This document shows, one piece after another, positions 26,914-35,629 of a stretch of 64,000 nt of DNA. Numbering within the stretch: position 1 is the first letter of the stretch; each line of letters starts with the position of its first letter. This DNA is from JAUIAI01 sp050633665 (GTDB lineage Bacteria > Pseudomonadota > Gammaproteobacteria > Burkholderiales > Burkholderiaceae_E): the NCBI GenBank assembly GCA_050633665.1, contig JBOEGY010000001.1, forward strand, positions 62,001 to 126,000, in the 5' to 3' direction. Position numbers and translations under genes: made by a program. The notes beneath the pieces are model-generated. The model was not told the DNA's origin, searched no databases, and saw only the letters and a program-made list of their open reading frames with translations.

Positions 26914-27564
26914 ATGACCATTCGTCGTCTTAGCCTGACCGACAGGCTTTTTGGAACTGCGCAAAGAGCCGTTCAAGTGCTGGCCGCAGCGCCAGTGTCG
27001 AGCCGGGCTAGTCCGGCGGGGCGTTATTCGGCTGAAGAGGACGCTGGCTTGAGCGATCAGCAAAAACAGGCATCCGCGGCAATGATGCGGGTGAATCATG
27101 TCGGGGAGGTCTGCGCCCAGGCCTTATATGAGGGGCAGGGGATCGTCGCCCGGTCGCCTGAAATCCGCGCCAGCCTTGATCATGCGGCGGTTGAGGAGCG
27201 GGATCATCTGGCCTGGACGGCTGAACGCCTTAAGGAACTAAATGCCCGTCCATCGCTGCTGAACCCCTTTTGGTATGGCGCCTCTTTTGTCATGGGGGTT
27301 GCTGCCGGCCGTCTCGGTGATCGCGCCAGCATGGGCTTCATGATGGAAACTGAACGTCAGGTGGAACGACACCTTGAGGGGCACCTGGCGGCGCTACCGG
27401 CCGCGGACAGCCGGTCGCGCTCAATTGTGGTGCAGATGAAGCAAGACGAGGCAGAGCACGGTGCCACTGCCAGGCGAATGGGAGGCGGGCCGCTGCCCGG
27501 CCCCGCACGTCTGGTGATGCAGGGGGTCGCCAAAGTCATGACAACGACCGCGCGGTGGATTTGA
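26914..27564 (+). CDS. coq7: Ubiquinone biosynthesis hydroxylase Coq7
   Basis: 216 residues. The di-iron ligands appear in MMRVNHVGEVCAQALYEGQ, EERDHL, ETERQVERH and KQDEAEHG, as in bacterial Coq7 (2-polyprenyl-3-methyl-6-methoxy-1,4-benzoquinol hydroxylase). It adds the last ring hydroxyl in ubiquinone synthesis at the membrane. The ATG at 26914 has GGAG 8 nt upstream and gives family length. Its end lies 14 bp from the convergent OsmC gene. Confidence 0.94.
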   Translation: MTIRRLSLTDRLFGTAQRAVQVLAAAPVSSRASPAGRYSAEEDAGLSDQQKQASAAMMRVNHVGEVCAQALYEGQGIVARSPEIRASLDHAAVEERDHLAWTAERLKELNARPSLLNPFWYGASFVMGVAAGRLGDRASMGFMMETERQVERHLEGHLAALPAADSRSRSIVVQMKQDEAEHGATARRMGGGPLPGPARLVMQGVAKVMTTTARWI

Positions 27565-27578
27565 ATCTGATCGTGCGA

Positions 27579-28001
27579 TCAGGCCTCGACGATTTCCCAG
27601 CTATGGGTCAGCTCAGCCGTCTTGGCAATCATGATGGACGCCGAGCAGTACTTGTCGTGTGACAGTTTGATTGCCCGCTCCACCAGGTTTGGCTTGAGCG
27701 ATTTGCCCGTGACCGTGAAGTGAAGGTTGATCGCCGTGAAAACCTTGGGGTCGGTCTCAGCGCGGCTTGCTTCCAGAGTAACCTCGCATCCGCTCACTTC
27801 CTGACCGCTGCGGCGGAGAATCACCACGATGTCGTAGGCGCTGCACCCGCCGGTTCCCAGCAAGACCATTTCCATGGGTCGGGGCGCTAGGTTATTGCCA
27901 CCGCCATCTGGCGCACCGTCCATCACAACCGCATGACCGCTGCCGGTTTCCGCCATAAAACTCATGCCGGGCAAGCCGGTCCACTTCACTTTGCACTGCA
28001 T
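27579..28001 (-). CDS. OsmC/Ohr-family protein
   Basis: 140 residues. Both redox cysteines of the OsmC fold are present, in LLGTGGCSAYDIVVILRR and HDKYCSASIM. Family members reduce organic or fatty acid hydroperoxides with a dithiol cycle. The ATG at 28001 has GGAG 7 nt upstream. The neighbourhood of Coq7 and an OsmC protein of this YhfA-like kind recurs in Gammaproteobacteria. Confidence 0.88.
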   Translation of the reverse strand: MQCKVKWTGLPGMSFMAETGSGHAVVMDGAPDGGGNNLAPRPMEMVLLGTGGCSAYDIVVILRRSGQEVSGCEVTLEASRAETDPKVFTAINLHFTVTGKSLKPNLVERAIKLSHDKYCSASIMIAKTAELTHSWEIVEA

Positions 28002-28396
28002 TGTCTGCTCCGGTTTATTCAAGGGCACAAGTCTAGCGTCAGGCCGCTGGAATCTCAGGCACCGGTTGGCAGGCTTTGATGCGAAGCACCATTTCCGATT
28101 CCGGTATCTTTCAGAAGTTGAAAAAGTTTACGCTTTGCTCGAAAGGCGTGATTTGTTGCAATCGTGTCTCATCAATTTATATTAGATATGATCGTTAACT
28201 AACCTAAAATAACTAATTGATTTTATAGAATATTGTATGTAGACAGGTCATATTCGCCGTCAACAGTGAATTATATTGTCTTGGAACTGAAATATGACGC
28301 ATTGATGAAACGTCAGTTCAGCGTTTTTCTTGCGTCGCAACATTCAGGCAGGTATAGTTCATCCATTGATCGCTTGGCGATCCAACTTTTGTCTCC

Positions 28397-28453
28397 TCCA
28401 CCCTCCTCCAAAGGTGGATTCAGCCCGGCCAATTTGGACGGGCTTTTTCTTTT
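28397..28453 (+). terminator. Orphan double hairpin and terminator, possible small RNA end
   Basis: TCCACC (28397-28402) pairs with GGTGGA (28413-28418). Directly after it, AGCCCG (28422-28427) pairs with CGGGCT (28439-28444), followed by TTTTTCTTTT. No plus-strand gene ends here, since the OsmC gene points the other way, so the terminator needs an upstream transcript that is not a recognisable gene. Confidence 0.7.
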
Positions 28454-28533
28454 GTTGGTCGCTCTTTCGGCGCCTCAGCCCAACAGGCTGTGACCAGCGC
28501 GGTCTTTTCCTGCGCTTCAGGGGTCATGCAAGT

Positions 28534-28621
28534 ATTCCAAGAGCAATCGTTCCAAGAGCTATCGCTCGTTCCATGAACTATCGCTTAGGGAGCCGGTTTA
28601 GGGAGCCGGTTTAGGGAGCCG
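28534..28621. repeat. Two adjoining short tandem repeats
   Basis: A 19-bp unit (GTTCCAAGAGCTATCGCTC at 28549-28567) is followed by a degenerate copy at 28568-28586 and preceded by a truncated copy at 28534-28548. Next comes a 13-bp unit, TTAGGGAGCCGGT, present twice exactly (28585-28597, 28598-28610) and once in part (28611-28621). No function is apparent; slippage-prone sequence. Confidence 0.85.
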
Positions 28622-28988
28622 CTGCAATTGCGGTCGGCCGCCAAGGTTGTTGCAACATTTCCAACGGCTCAAGCGTGCGATTGCGCTTATTAGTGCATTG
28701 TCTTTGACCAACCCCCTGGAAGCAGGCTACAATCGCCGGCTGCCGTGGATTTTCAGCAGGGCGGGGTTGCTGCCCCTACAGGAGCCACAGATAAAAGCGC
28801 CCGCAGGCAAGCGCGGATTAGTCTGTAAGACCGGGTTGTAAAGCTGGTTGTACAAACCGTTGGGCCTGAACGTTGGCTGATGCCTGGAATGTTGGGTGCT
28901 TGCGAGAATGTTCGCAGGAAGCAGTGGCACGCGAAGCAAAGCAGCGTTTAAAGAATTTTTTTCAGATTGTTTGTGTAGATTAAATTGC

Positions 28989-29014
28989 GGCACCCATTGT
29001 TATTGGCCGGTGCC
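28989..29014 (+). promoter_or_regulatory. Hairpin in rplM leader, possible L13 feedback site
   Basis: GGCACC (28989-28994) pairs with GGTGCC (29009-29014), ending 20 nt before the rplM start. In E. coli L13 represses its own mRNA by binding the leader. The structure here is simple, so this is a candidate only. Confidence 0.35.
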
Positions 29015-29034
29015 ATGTTGACGGATTAGTTCAG

Positions 29035-29463
29035 ATGAAAACCTTTTCAGCCAAGGCGCATGAAGTTCAGCGCGACTGGTACTTAATTGACGGCAATGAG
29101 CGTGTGCTGGGTCGTTTGGCCGCTGAAATTGCCAGCCGCCTGCGTGGCAAGCACAAGCCGGAATTCACGCCTCACGTCGATACCGGTGACTTTATTGTTG
29201 TGGTCAATGCCGACAAGATCCGCGTTACCGGCAAGAAAGCGACCGACAAGATTTACTACCGGCACTCAGGATATCCGGGTGGCATTTATCAGGACAGCTT
29301 TGAAAAGCTGCAAGCCCGCAAGCCGGGGCAGGCGTTGCATCTTGCCGTTAAGGGAATGCTGCCGAAAGGTCCGTTGGGTTACGCGATGATCAAGAAGCTG
29401 AAGATCTACGCGAATGACACCCATCCCCACGCTGCTCAGCAACCGCAAACCCTGGAGCTGTAA
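29035..29463 (+). CDS. rplM: Ribosomal protein L13 (uL13)
   Basis: 142 residues, normal length. The sequence MKTFSAKAHEVQRDWYLIDG, the segment GDFIVVVNADKIRVTGKK and the HPHAAQQP tail are typical of L13, a 50S subunit protein that binds 23S rRNA early in assembly. It is followed by rpsI after 3 bp, the universal pairing. Confidence 0.98.
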   Translation: MKTFSAKAHEVQRDWYLIDGNERVLGRLAAEIASRLRGKHKPEFTPHVDTGDFIVVVNADKIRVTGKKATDKIYYRHSGYPGGIYQDSFEKLQARKPGQALHLAVKGMLPKGPLGYAMIKKLKIYANDTHPHAAQQPQTLEL

Positions 29464-29466
29464 TCA

Positions 29467-29859
29467 ATGATTGGTGAATATAACTACGGCACAGGCCGAC
29501 GCAAAACTTCAGTCGCTCGTGTGTTCATTAAGAAAGGGTCTGGCAAGATGGTCGTGAACGGCCGCCCGCTGGACGAGTTTTTTGCTCGCGAAACAGGCCG
29601 CATGATTGTTCGGCAGCCGCTGGAGCTTACCTCCAACCTTGAGACGTTCGACGTTATGGTTAACGTGCGCGGTGGTGGTGAGTCTGGTCAGGCAGGCGCT
29701 GTTCGTCACGGAATTACCCGGGCTCTGATCGAGTATGACGAAGGCCTGAAACCAACGTTATCGCAAGCCGGACTGGTTACTCGCGACGCTCGTGAAGTCG
29801 AACGTAAGAAGGTCGGCTTCCACAAGGCGCGTCGTCGCAAGCAGTTCTCGAAGCGCTAG
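29467..29859 (+). CDS. rpsI: Ribosomal protein S9 (uS9)
   Basis: 130 residues. The conserved GTGRRKTSVARVF start and the basic C-terminal tail KARRRKQFSKR, which reaches the P-site tRNA, are both intact. Co-transcribed with rplM and ended by the hairpin at 29903. Confidence 0.98.
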   Translation: MIGEYNYGTGRRKTSVARVFIKKGSGKMVVNGRPLDEFFARETGRMIVRQPLELTSNLETFDVMVNVRGGGESGQAGAVRHGITRALIEYDEGLKPTLSQAGLVTRDAREVERKKVGFHKARRRKQFSKR

Positions 29860-29902
29860 GGTTCAGGAGTGTTCGGGCACTGTCCGAGCACAGTGCCGAT
29901 TC

Positions 29903-29932
29903 AAAAAACCGCCGCTTCGTTGGCGGTTTTTT
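29903..29932 (+). terminator. Terminator of rplM-rpsI
   Basis: AAAAAACCGCC pairs with GGCGGTTTTTT around the loop GCTTCGTT. Another inverted repeat (GGCACTGT/ACAGTGCC) lies just before it at 29877-29896. Confidence 0.92.
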
Positions 29933-30079
29933 GTGTCTCACGGTCTTGCCCGACGGGCGGCTATTGAATTTGGCGGTTTGCAACCCATTTATGGCCGATA
30001 GTGCGCTCGCTAGAGACCACATTGCTAGCAGTGTGACCCGCTCGCAGGCTGCTACTATGCAAAGATTCGGAGAGAAATC

Positions 30080-30430
30080 ATGAATGCAATGACAGAAATG
30101 CCGGCCCCGCTCGTTTTTACCGATAGCGCGGCTCTGAAGGTCAAAGACCTGATAGAAGAAGAAGGAAACAACGAACTGAAGTTACGCGTCTTTGTACAGG
30201 GCGGCGGTTGTTCGGGTTTCCAGTACGGTTTTACGTTCGATGAAGAGACAAACGAAGACGACACCATTATGGAAAAGTCTGGTGTGACCCTGTTGATTGA
30301 CTCGATGAGCTATCAATATCTGGTTGGCGCCGAAATCGACTACAAGGAAGATCTTGAAGGCGCCCAGTTTGTGATCAAGAACCCTAACGCAACGACCACT
30401 TGCGGCTGCGGCTCCAGTTTCGCCGCATGA
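30080..30430 (+). CDS. erpA: Iron-sulfur cluster insertion protein ErpA
   Basis: 116 residues, the usual ErpA length. The A-type carrier cysteines are in FVQGGGCSGFQYGF and TTCGCGSSF. ErpA passes Fe-S clusters to apoproteins, including isoprenoid enzymes and respiratory complexes; this matches a window rich in Fe-S proteins. GGAGA lies just before the ATG. It converges with anmK. Confidence 0.96.
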   Translation: MNAMTEMPAPLVFTDSAALKVKDLIEEEGNNELKLRVFVQGGGCSGFQYGFTFDEETNEDDTIMEKSGVTLLIDSMSYQYLVGAEIDYKEDLEGAQFVIKNPNATTTCGCGSSFAA

Positions 30431-30444
30431 TTACCGGCAACTAA

Positions 30445-31593
30445 TCAGCTGCCAGGTGGCGCGGGGTATACCGCGCCCAGACAACGGGCGCCGCGGGCGC
30501 CCGTTGTCGTTGGGTCGCTTGCCAGCTGGTCGGCCAGGCGCTGCCTGGCAAGCCAGGCAAATGCAGCGCCTTCCACCAGTTGAGGTCCAATGCCGGCGAC
30601 ATTGCTCGGCTGGCATCCACCGGGATGAACCTGGTTGAGCCGGTTCATCAGGGCCTTGTTGAAAGCGCCGCCACCACAGACAAGCAATGGGCCGGTATCG
30701 TAGGGCGTGATCGCCCGGCTGATAGATAGTACGGTCAGCTCGAGTAACGTCGCCTGCACGTCCGACGCGTTGATCGGTGGATTCCCGGCTGTGTGTTGCT
30801 CAAGCACACCTTGCAGCCACTCGATCGAAAAATCTTCCCGGCCCGTACTTTTGGGGGCCGGCCGTTGCAGGTAATCAGTCTTCAGCAACGCATCCAGCAA
30901 GCCGGGGTTGACGGTGCCGGTACTGGCCCATTTGCCGTCCCGGTCGAACGGCTGCCCCAGATGCTGGTGGCACCAATCATCGAGAAGGCGATTGCCGGGC
31001 CCGGTATCAAACCCGGTGATGATGTGTTTATTCTGCTCGCTCAGAACTGTGACGTTGGCAATGCCGCCGATATTCACAATCGATCGGAAAGCCGGCCGTG
31101 CGCTCAGCATGGCTTGATGAAAAAACGGAGCGAGTGGGGCGCCTTGCCCGCCTGCCGCCAGATCGGCGGCTCGGAAATCGGTCACGACTGTCAGGCCGGT
31201 TAGTTCGGCCAGCCGGGCACCATCCAGTATCTGAATTGAAAACCCTCGCTCAGGCCGGTGCCGAATCGTCTGACCATGGGCGCCGATACTGTCGGCGGCG
31301 GCCAGAACATCGCCAGGCAGGCGATTCACTGTCCGGGCATACAAGTCGGTCAGGTCCCGACGCGCATCACCGAGTAATTCGATTAGGTCGATCTGGTCTT
31401 GCTGGTGGCCGGGGTCGGTCATTGCCAACGGCTTGCTCAGTTGGCTCAGCCGGGCTTTTAGGTCAGCCGGCATGACGCAGTCTGCATGCGCTATGGCCGC
31501 CAGTGGAGTGCCTGCACCCAAAGCGACAACATCGACGGCGTCGAGACTGGTGCCCGACATAATGCCGATGGTGCAAGAATTGGGCTTGGTCAT
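30445..31593 (-). CDS. anmK: Anhydro-N-acetylmuramic acid kinase
   Basis: 382 residues. The N-terminal phosphate-binding motif IGIMSGTSLDAVDVVAL and FDTGPGNRLLDDW are signature segments of AnmK, which opens and phosphorylates 1,6-anhydroMurNAc in peptidoglycan recycling. The erpA-anmK-peptidase-tyrS order is common in Gammaproteobacteria. The 3' end contains a perfect 13-bp hairpin (30480-30508) within the coding sequence. Confidence 0.96.
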   Translation of the reverse strand: MTKPNSCTIGIMSGTSLDAVDVVALGAGTPLAAIAHADCVMPADLKARLSQLSKPLAMTDPGHQQDQIDLIELLGDARRDLTDLYARTVNRLPGDVLAAADSIGAHGQTIRHRPERGFSIQILDGARLAELTGLTVVTDFRAADLAAGGQGAPLAPFFHQAMLSARPAFRSIVNIGGIANVTVLSEQNKHIITGFDTGPGNRLLDDWCHQHLGQPFDRDGKWASTGTVNPGLLDALLKTDYLQRPAPKSTGREDFSIEWLQGVLEQHTAGNPPINASDVQATLLELTVLSISRAITPYDTGPLLVCGGGAFNKALMNRLNQVHPGGCQPSNVAGIGPQLVEGAAFAWLARQRLADQLASDPTTTGARGARCLGAVYPAPPGS

Positions 31594-31626
31594 TTTTCGA
31601 CCCTCAGGCGGGTCGGCGGCAGACCC

Positions 31627-33009
31627 TTATTGGAAGTTGCTGGCCAGCTGAACCTGTTCCAGCAAAGCGAACTGGGATTTTAGCTCTTCGACCCGTTTCG
31701 TATGCTGAATAAGTTGCTCGTCGGTAAGCGGTGCTGCTTGCGGCAGTTTTACGGTGAGCGGGTTCACCGGGCGGCCGTTGCGCCTGATTTCATAGTGGAC
31801 GTGGGGGCCGGTCGCCCAGCCCGAAGAGCCGACATAACCAATCACATCACCCTGGCTGACTTTGGCGCCGGCGCGCATCCCTTTCTTGTAGCCCTTCATG
31901 TGGGCGTACAGACTGGCGAACTTCTTGCCGTGTTGAATGACGACTGTGCGCCCGTAGCCTCGCTGAGTGCCGACCGAGCGAATGATGCCGTCCGAGGTTG
32001 CCCGGATTTTGGTGCCGCGGCGGGCTGCGAAATCAGTGCCTTTGTGGGCTTTGCGCCGGCCGAGCACCGGATGCATGCGGGCTTTTGAAAAGCCCGAGCT
32101 GATTCGGGAGAACTCGATCGGGTAGCGCAGGAAAGTGCTGGCGGCGCTACGCCCGTCAAAATCATAGTATTGGCCGACCCCGGCTTTTCCGGGCACCCAG
32201 ACTGCAGTGTGGCGTTGGCCGGCGTTGATCAGTTCAGCGGCGATTAGGCGCCCCGGTTTGGGCTCTTCAAAGCTGCCAGGCTCGTTGAGCATCTCATAGA
32301 TGACTTTGATCTGGTCGCCGCGGCGGATGTCGCGATCAAAGCGCACTTCATTGCCGAAAACATCGGCGATCTGGCTGGCCACGCTGGATGGAATGCCTGC
32401 CGCGCCAGTGGCCTGGAACAAGGTGTTTCGGATGGTTGTGTGAGCCATCTGGGTGGTCCGCAGAATTGGCTCTTCGCGCAATTGTGCCTTCAGACCGTAC
32501 GGGCTGCGAGTCACGACCAGATGCGATACCTTGCCCGTCTGGCGGGTTTGTTCGGTCATGCCCAGGGAGTATCTAAGCTCGTGGACTCTGCCGAGACTGT
32601 CAAAATCGACGTGAACGAAAGAGTTGCCCCTGAGTTTGCGCAACGGGGCCGCTTGCTTGTTCGTCCGGATAAAATTGTGGAGTTCGGCGTCGCGGGCGCC
32701 GTTTTTACGCAGCAGTGCTTCCAGCGTGTCGCCAGATCTCACTTGCAACGACGAGCGGAAGCGTTTGACGCTGCTGGAGGGCACGCTCGGCACCACCAGT
32801 TCGTCGATCACAATCTGGGACTTGGCTGATGAGCGGGTCTCGGCGGGGGTGGACACGCCAAACGCGGTCACGGCGGCACCCATTGCCAGCGCCGCTGCGG
32901 AGAGGGTTCGCGCGGGATGCAGAGACATGATCGCCTGCCAGGTTTTCGTGGCGGCACGCCTTGAGCCAGTCAATACCAAGCCGTTCGCTGTCGTTCTATA
33001 GAATTCCAT
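31627..33009 (-). CDS. M23-family murein endopeptidase with OapA-like domain
   Basis: About 460 residues. A hydrophobic N-terminal stretch (LSAAALAMGAAVTAFGV) serves as signal or anchor. An OapA/LysM-like segment (VRSGDTLEALLRKNGARD) precedes the C-terminal M23 domain, which holds the zinc ligands in HKGTDFAA and HVHYE plus the catalytic motif GRTVVIQHG. It cleaves peptidoglycan cross-links in the periplasm, like MepM. The start could be the ATG at 33009, a GTG at 33024, or the internal ATG at 32929, which directly precedes the hydrophobic stretch. It diverges from tyrS, as in related genomes. Confidence 0.9.
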   Translation of the reverse strand: MEFYRTTANGLVLTGSRRAATKTWQAIMSLHPARTLSAAALAMGAAVTAFGVSTPAETRSSAKSQIVIDELVVPSVPSSSVKRFRSSLQVRSGDTLEALLRKNGARDAELHNFIRTNKQAAPLRKLRGNSFVHVDFDSLGRVHELRYSLGMTEQTRQTGKVSHLVVTRSPYGLKAQLREEPILRTTQMAHTTIRNTLFQATGAAGIPSSVASQIADVFGNEVRFDRDIRRGDQIKVIYEMLNEPGSFEEPKPGRLIAAELINAGQRHTAVWVPGKAGVGQYYDFDGRSAASTFLRYPIEFSRISSGFSKARMHPVLGRRKAHKGTDFAARRGTKIRATSDGIIRSVGTQRGYGRTVVIQHGKKFASLYAHMKGYKKGMRAGAKVSQGDVIGYVGSSGWATGPHVHYEIRRNGRPVNPLTVKLPQAAPLTDEQLIQHTKRVEELKSQFALLEQVQLASNFQ

Positions 33010-33203
33010 AAAAACTAATGCCACGCGTTCAGTGCCGGCCCGGCTTTCGTGGCGGCGGATAAGTCCAAGGCTGGAGCCAGTTTGTTCATCCGCAAGGCTC
33101 CTGAATTACTGCGGACGATTGGCCACTCGGAGTGGCCGCGTTGTTCAACTAACATCAATTTAGTTTCGATTATACGAACTCAGTCACACAATCCCCTTCG
33201 GAA

Positions 33204-34439
33204 ATGGTCATGAACGGTAAGAAAGAGCAGATAAGCGAATCGATCGACGAGGCGATGGCAACATCTCTGCGTGGCTGCGATGAATTGCTAGTCCTGAAAG
33301 AATGGCAAGACAAACTAATAAAAAGTGAGCAAACCGGTGTGCCGTTGCGGATCAAGCTGGGCCTGGACCCGACAGCGCCTGATCTGCATCTTGGGCACAC
33401 GGTGGTACTGAGCAAAATGCGTCAGCTACAAGAGCTGGGTCATACGGTAATTTTCCTGATCGGAGATTTTACCAGCATGATCGGCGACCCGTCGGGGCGC
33501 AATGCGACCCGGCCAGCATTGACACGCGAAGAGATTGAAGCGAACGCTCAGACGTATTTTCGCCAGGCGAGTCTGGTGCTTGACGCGGAGCGCACAGAAA
33601 TTCGTTACAACTCGGAATGGAGCGACCCATTAGGGGCTCGCGGAATGATTCAGCTGGCGGCGCGCTATACCGTCGCGCGCATGATGGAGCGCGACGACTT
33701 CAGCAAGCGTTTCAAAGGCGGTATTCCGATCTCAGTGCATGAGTTTCTGTATCCGCTAATGCAAGGCTACGATTCGGTTGCGCTCAAGTCTGATCTCGAG
33801 CTTGGTGGAACCGACCAGAAGTTCAACCTTCTGGTCGGACGGGAGTTGCAGAAGGAATACGGGCAGTCACCCCAGTGCATCCTGACGATGCCGTTACTGG
33901 AGGGACTTGATGGCGTCGAAAAGATGTCCAAGTCGAAAGGAAACTATATCGGGATAACCGAGCCGGCCGATGAAATGTTTGGCAAAGTGATGTCGATTTC
34001 CGATGACCTCATGTGGCGCTATTTCGAGTTGCTGTCGACCTGCTCTCTGGCGGAAATCGCAGCGCTGAAAGCGGCGTGCGACGGCGGGAGTAATCCGCGC
34101 GATGCCAAGGTACAGTTGGCCCGGGAAATCGTGACCCGCTTCCATGACTCGGCTGCCGCCGAACACGCGCAACAGCAATTTGAGGCGCGCTTCAAACATG
34201 GTGCGCTACCGGAAAATATTCCGGCTGTGACGGTACACGGTGCTCCGATGGGGTTGCCGATTCTGCTCAAGCAGGCGTCGCTCGCAGCTTCCACCAGCGA
34301 AGCGATTCGCAGTATCCAACAAGGCGGGGTCAGGGTGGATAGTGAGCGGGTGTCGGATCGCGGTTTGCAGCTGGACGCCGGCGAATATCTGTTGCAGGTT
34401 GGTAAACGACGATTCGCGCGGGTGACTCTGGTCGCATGA
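33204..34439 (+). CDS. tyrS: Tyrosyl-tRNA synthetase
   Basis: 411 residues. Class I signatures are DLHLGHT (HIGH) and EKMSKSKGN (KMSKS), with a C-terminal S4 RNA-binding domain (ASTSEAIRSIQQGGVRVD). It charges tRNA-Tyr. Two ATG codons (33204 and 33210) are possible. The stop overlaps dtd by 4 nt. Length and spacing match the TyrZ-like form common in Pseudomonas and Xanthomonas rather than E. coli TyrS. Confidence 0.96.
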   Translation: MVMNGKKEQISESIDEAMATSLRGCDELLVLKEWQDKLIKSEQTGVPLRIKLGLDPTAPDLHLGHTVVLSKMRQLQELGHTVIFLIGDFTSMIGDPSGRNATRPALTREEIEANAQTYFRQASLVLDAERTEIRYNSEWSDPLGARGMIQLAARYTVARMMERDDFSKRFKGGIPISVHEFLYPLMQGYDSVALKSDLELGGTDQKFNLLVGRELQKEYGQSPQCILTMPLLEGLDGVEKMSKSKGNYIGITEPADEMFGKVMSISDDLMWRYFELLSTCSLAEIAALKAACDGGSNPRDAKVQLAREIVTRFHDSAAAEHAQQQFEARFKHGALPENIPAVTVHGAPMGLPILLKQASLAASTSEAIRSIQQGGVRVDSERVSDRGLQLDAGEYLLQVGKRRFARVTLVA

Positions 34440-34936
34440 TTGCCTTGTTGCAGCGTGTCAGTCAGGCAAAAGTCGACGTTGATGGTGAACGCGTCGGGCA
34501 AATTGGCGCGGGGTTGATGGTGCTGGTCTGCGCTGAGCCGGCTGATACCCCCGCAACGGCGAATCTGTTGCTCGACCGACTGATCAATTATCGGGTTTTT
34601 GGGGATGCCAGCGGGCGTATGAACCGCTCGCTGCTCGACCTCCAGAATGCGGCGGAGGCCGGAGCGAATTACGCTGACCAGGCTGGTTTGTTATTGGTGC
34701 CGCAGTTCACCCTGGCGGCAGACACCAGCTCTGGTCGGCGGCCTGGCTTTACCGGCGCGGCCGAACCCGCGCTTGCCCGGCAGCTATTCGAAACCTTTGC
34801 CGCAACTGCTGCGGGGCTGGTTCACGGCACCCAGACGGGCCGTTTCGGCGCGGATATGCAGGTTTCTCTTACCAATGATGGCCCTGTCACTTTCTGGTTA
34901 CAGGTGCCTCGACAATCGGGTTCAACCACAAAATGA
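34436..34936 (+). CDS. dtd: D-aminoacyl-tRNA deacylase with insertion
   Basis: 166 residues against about 145 usual. It removes D-amino acids from mischarged tRNA. The cross-subunit Gly-cisPro motif is intact (NDGPVTFWL), but the motif usually reading SQFTL is PQFTL here. Roughly a dozen extra residues (NAAEAGANYADQAG) sit just before it. It is translationally coupled to tyrS and to the phosphatase gene by 4-nt overlaps. Confidence 0.92.
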   Translation: MIALLQRVSQAKVDVDGERVGQIGAGLMVLVCAEPADTPATANLLLDRLINYRVFGDASGRMNRSLLDLQNAAEAGANYADQAGLLLVPQFTLAADTSSGRRPGFTGAAEPALARQLFETFAATAAGLVHGTQTGRFGADMQVSLTNDGPVTFWLQVPRQSGSTTK

Positions 34937-35580
34937 TGATCACACTGGTTCGCCACGGCGAAACCGACTGGAATGCTGCCGGTCGCATTCAGGGCCACGA
35001 AGATATTGGCTTGAATGCGGTTGGTCAGGCGCAGGCAAGAGCGCTTTCCTCGCGCTTGTCCGCAGAGCCGATTACAGAAGTCTTTTGCAGCGATCTGATT
35101 CGCACCCGGCAGACGGTTGCCCCATTGTTGGCAGACCGGGACTTGCCGGTTGTTTATGATGAGCAGTGGCGCGAGCGCCACTTTGGCCGGCTCCAGGGAA
35201 TGAGTCGTGACCAGATCAAGACTAGCGAGCCTGAGGCGTTTGAATTGATGAGTCGGCGTGATCCGCAAGCCAGCTTTGGTCACGGAGAGTCGTTGAAGCA
35301 GTTCTATGATCGCTGTGTTCGAGCTTTGTGCCATGTTGTGAAATCAGCAGAAGGCGATCACCCGCTGGTCGTCTGCCATGGCGGCGTACTTGACTGTATC
35401 TACCGGTATGTCAGCGGGCAGTCTCTGGTCTCTGCGCGGCAAGCTGGTCTGAGCAATGCCGCGATTAATCAGTTGAGCCTGGAGGCCGCTGTGTCCGGGG
35501 GCGAGCCCAGGCTGGCGATACAGTGCTGGGATGACACCAGTCATCTGGCTAAAACCAGAGACGAAACCGACCGTGGTTAG
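34933..35580 (+). CDS. Histidine phosphatase superfamily protein (GpmB/CobC-like)
   Basis: 215 residues. The catalytic RHGETDWNAAGRIQGHEDIGLN at the start and VVCHGGVLDCIY later are the two histidine motifs of this family. Candidates range from phosphoglycerate mutase-like phosphatases to alpha-ribazole phosphatase; no cobalamin gene is nearby. Coupled to dtd by a 4-nt overlap. Confidence 0.88.
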   Translation: MMITLVRHGETDWNAAGRIQGHEDIGLNAVGQAQARALSSRLSAEPITEVFCSDLIRTRQTVAPLLADRDLPVVYDEQWRERHFGRLQGMSRDQIKTSEPEAFELMSRRDPQASFGHGESLKQFYDRCVRALCHVVKSAEGDHPLVVCHGGVLDCIYRYVSGQSLVSARQAGLSNAAINQLSLEAAVSGGEPRLAIQCWDDTSHLAKTRDETDRG

Positions 35581-35629
35581 CCTGGGAGCCTCGTTTGCTC
35601 CGATTGCCCTCGGTCACTTAACATCACGG

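Larger units (their letters stand above)
28002..29034. other. 1-kb region without a convincing protein gene
   Basis: Short frames at 28233-28493, 28330-28614 and 28647-28841 show no family features. The left part (28160-28240) is AT-rich with a promoter-like pair, TTGCAA at 28156-28161 and TATATT at 28178-28183. Two hairpins and a T-run follow at 28397-28453. Tandem repeats occupy 28534-28621. At 28758-28780 there is a GGGGTTGCTGCCCC stem of the kind found in intergenic palindromes. The last 50 bp form the rplM leader. Confidence 0.6.

Noticed and set aside
28233..28841. Three short plus-strand frames in the gene-poor kilobase
   Set aside because: They cross the hairpins and tandem repeats, lack start signals and show no protein-like pattern.
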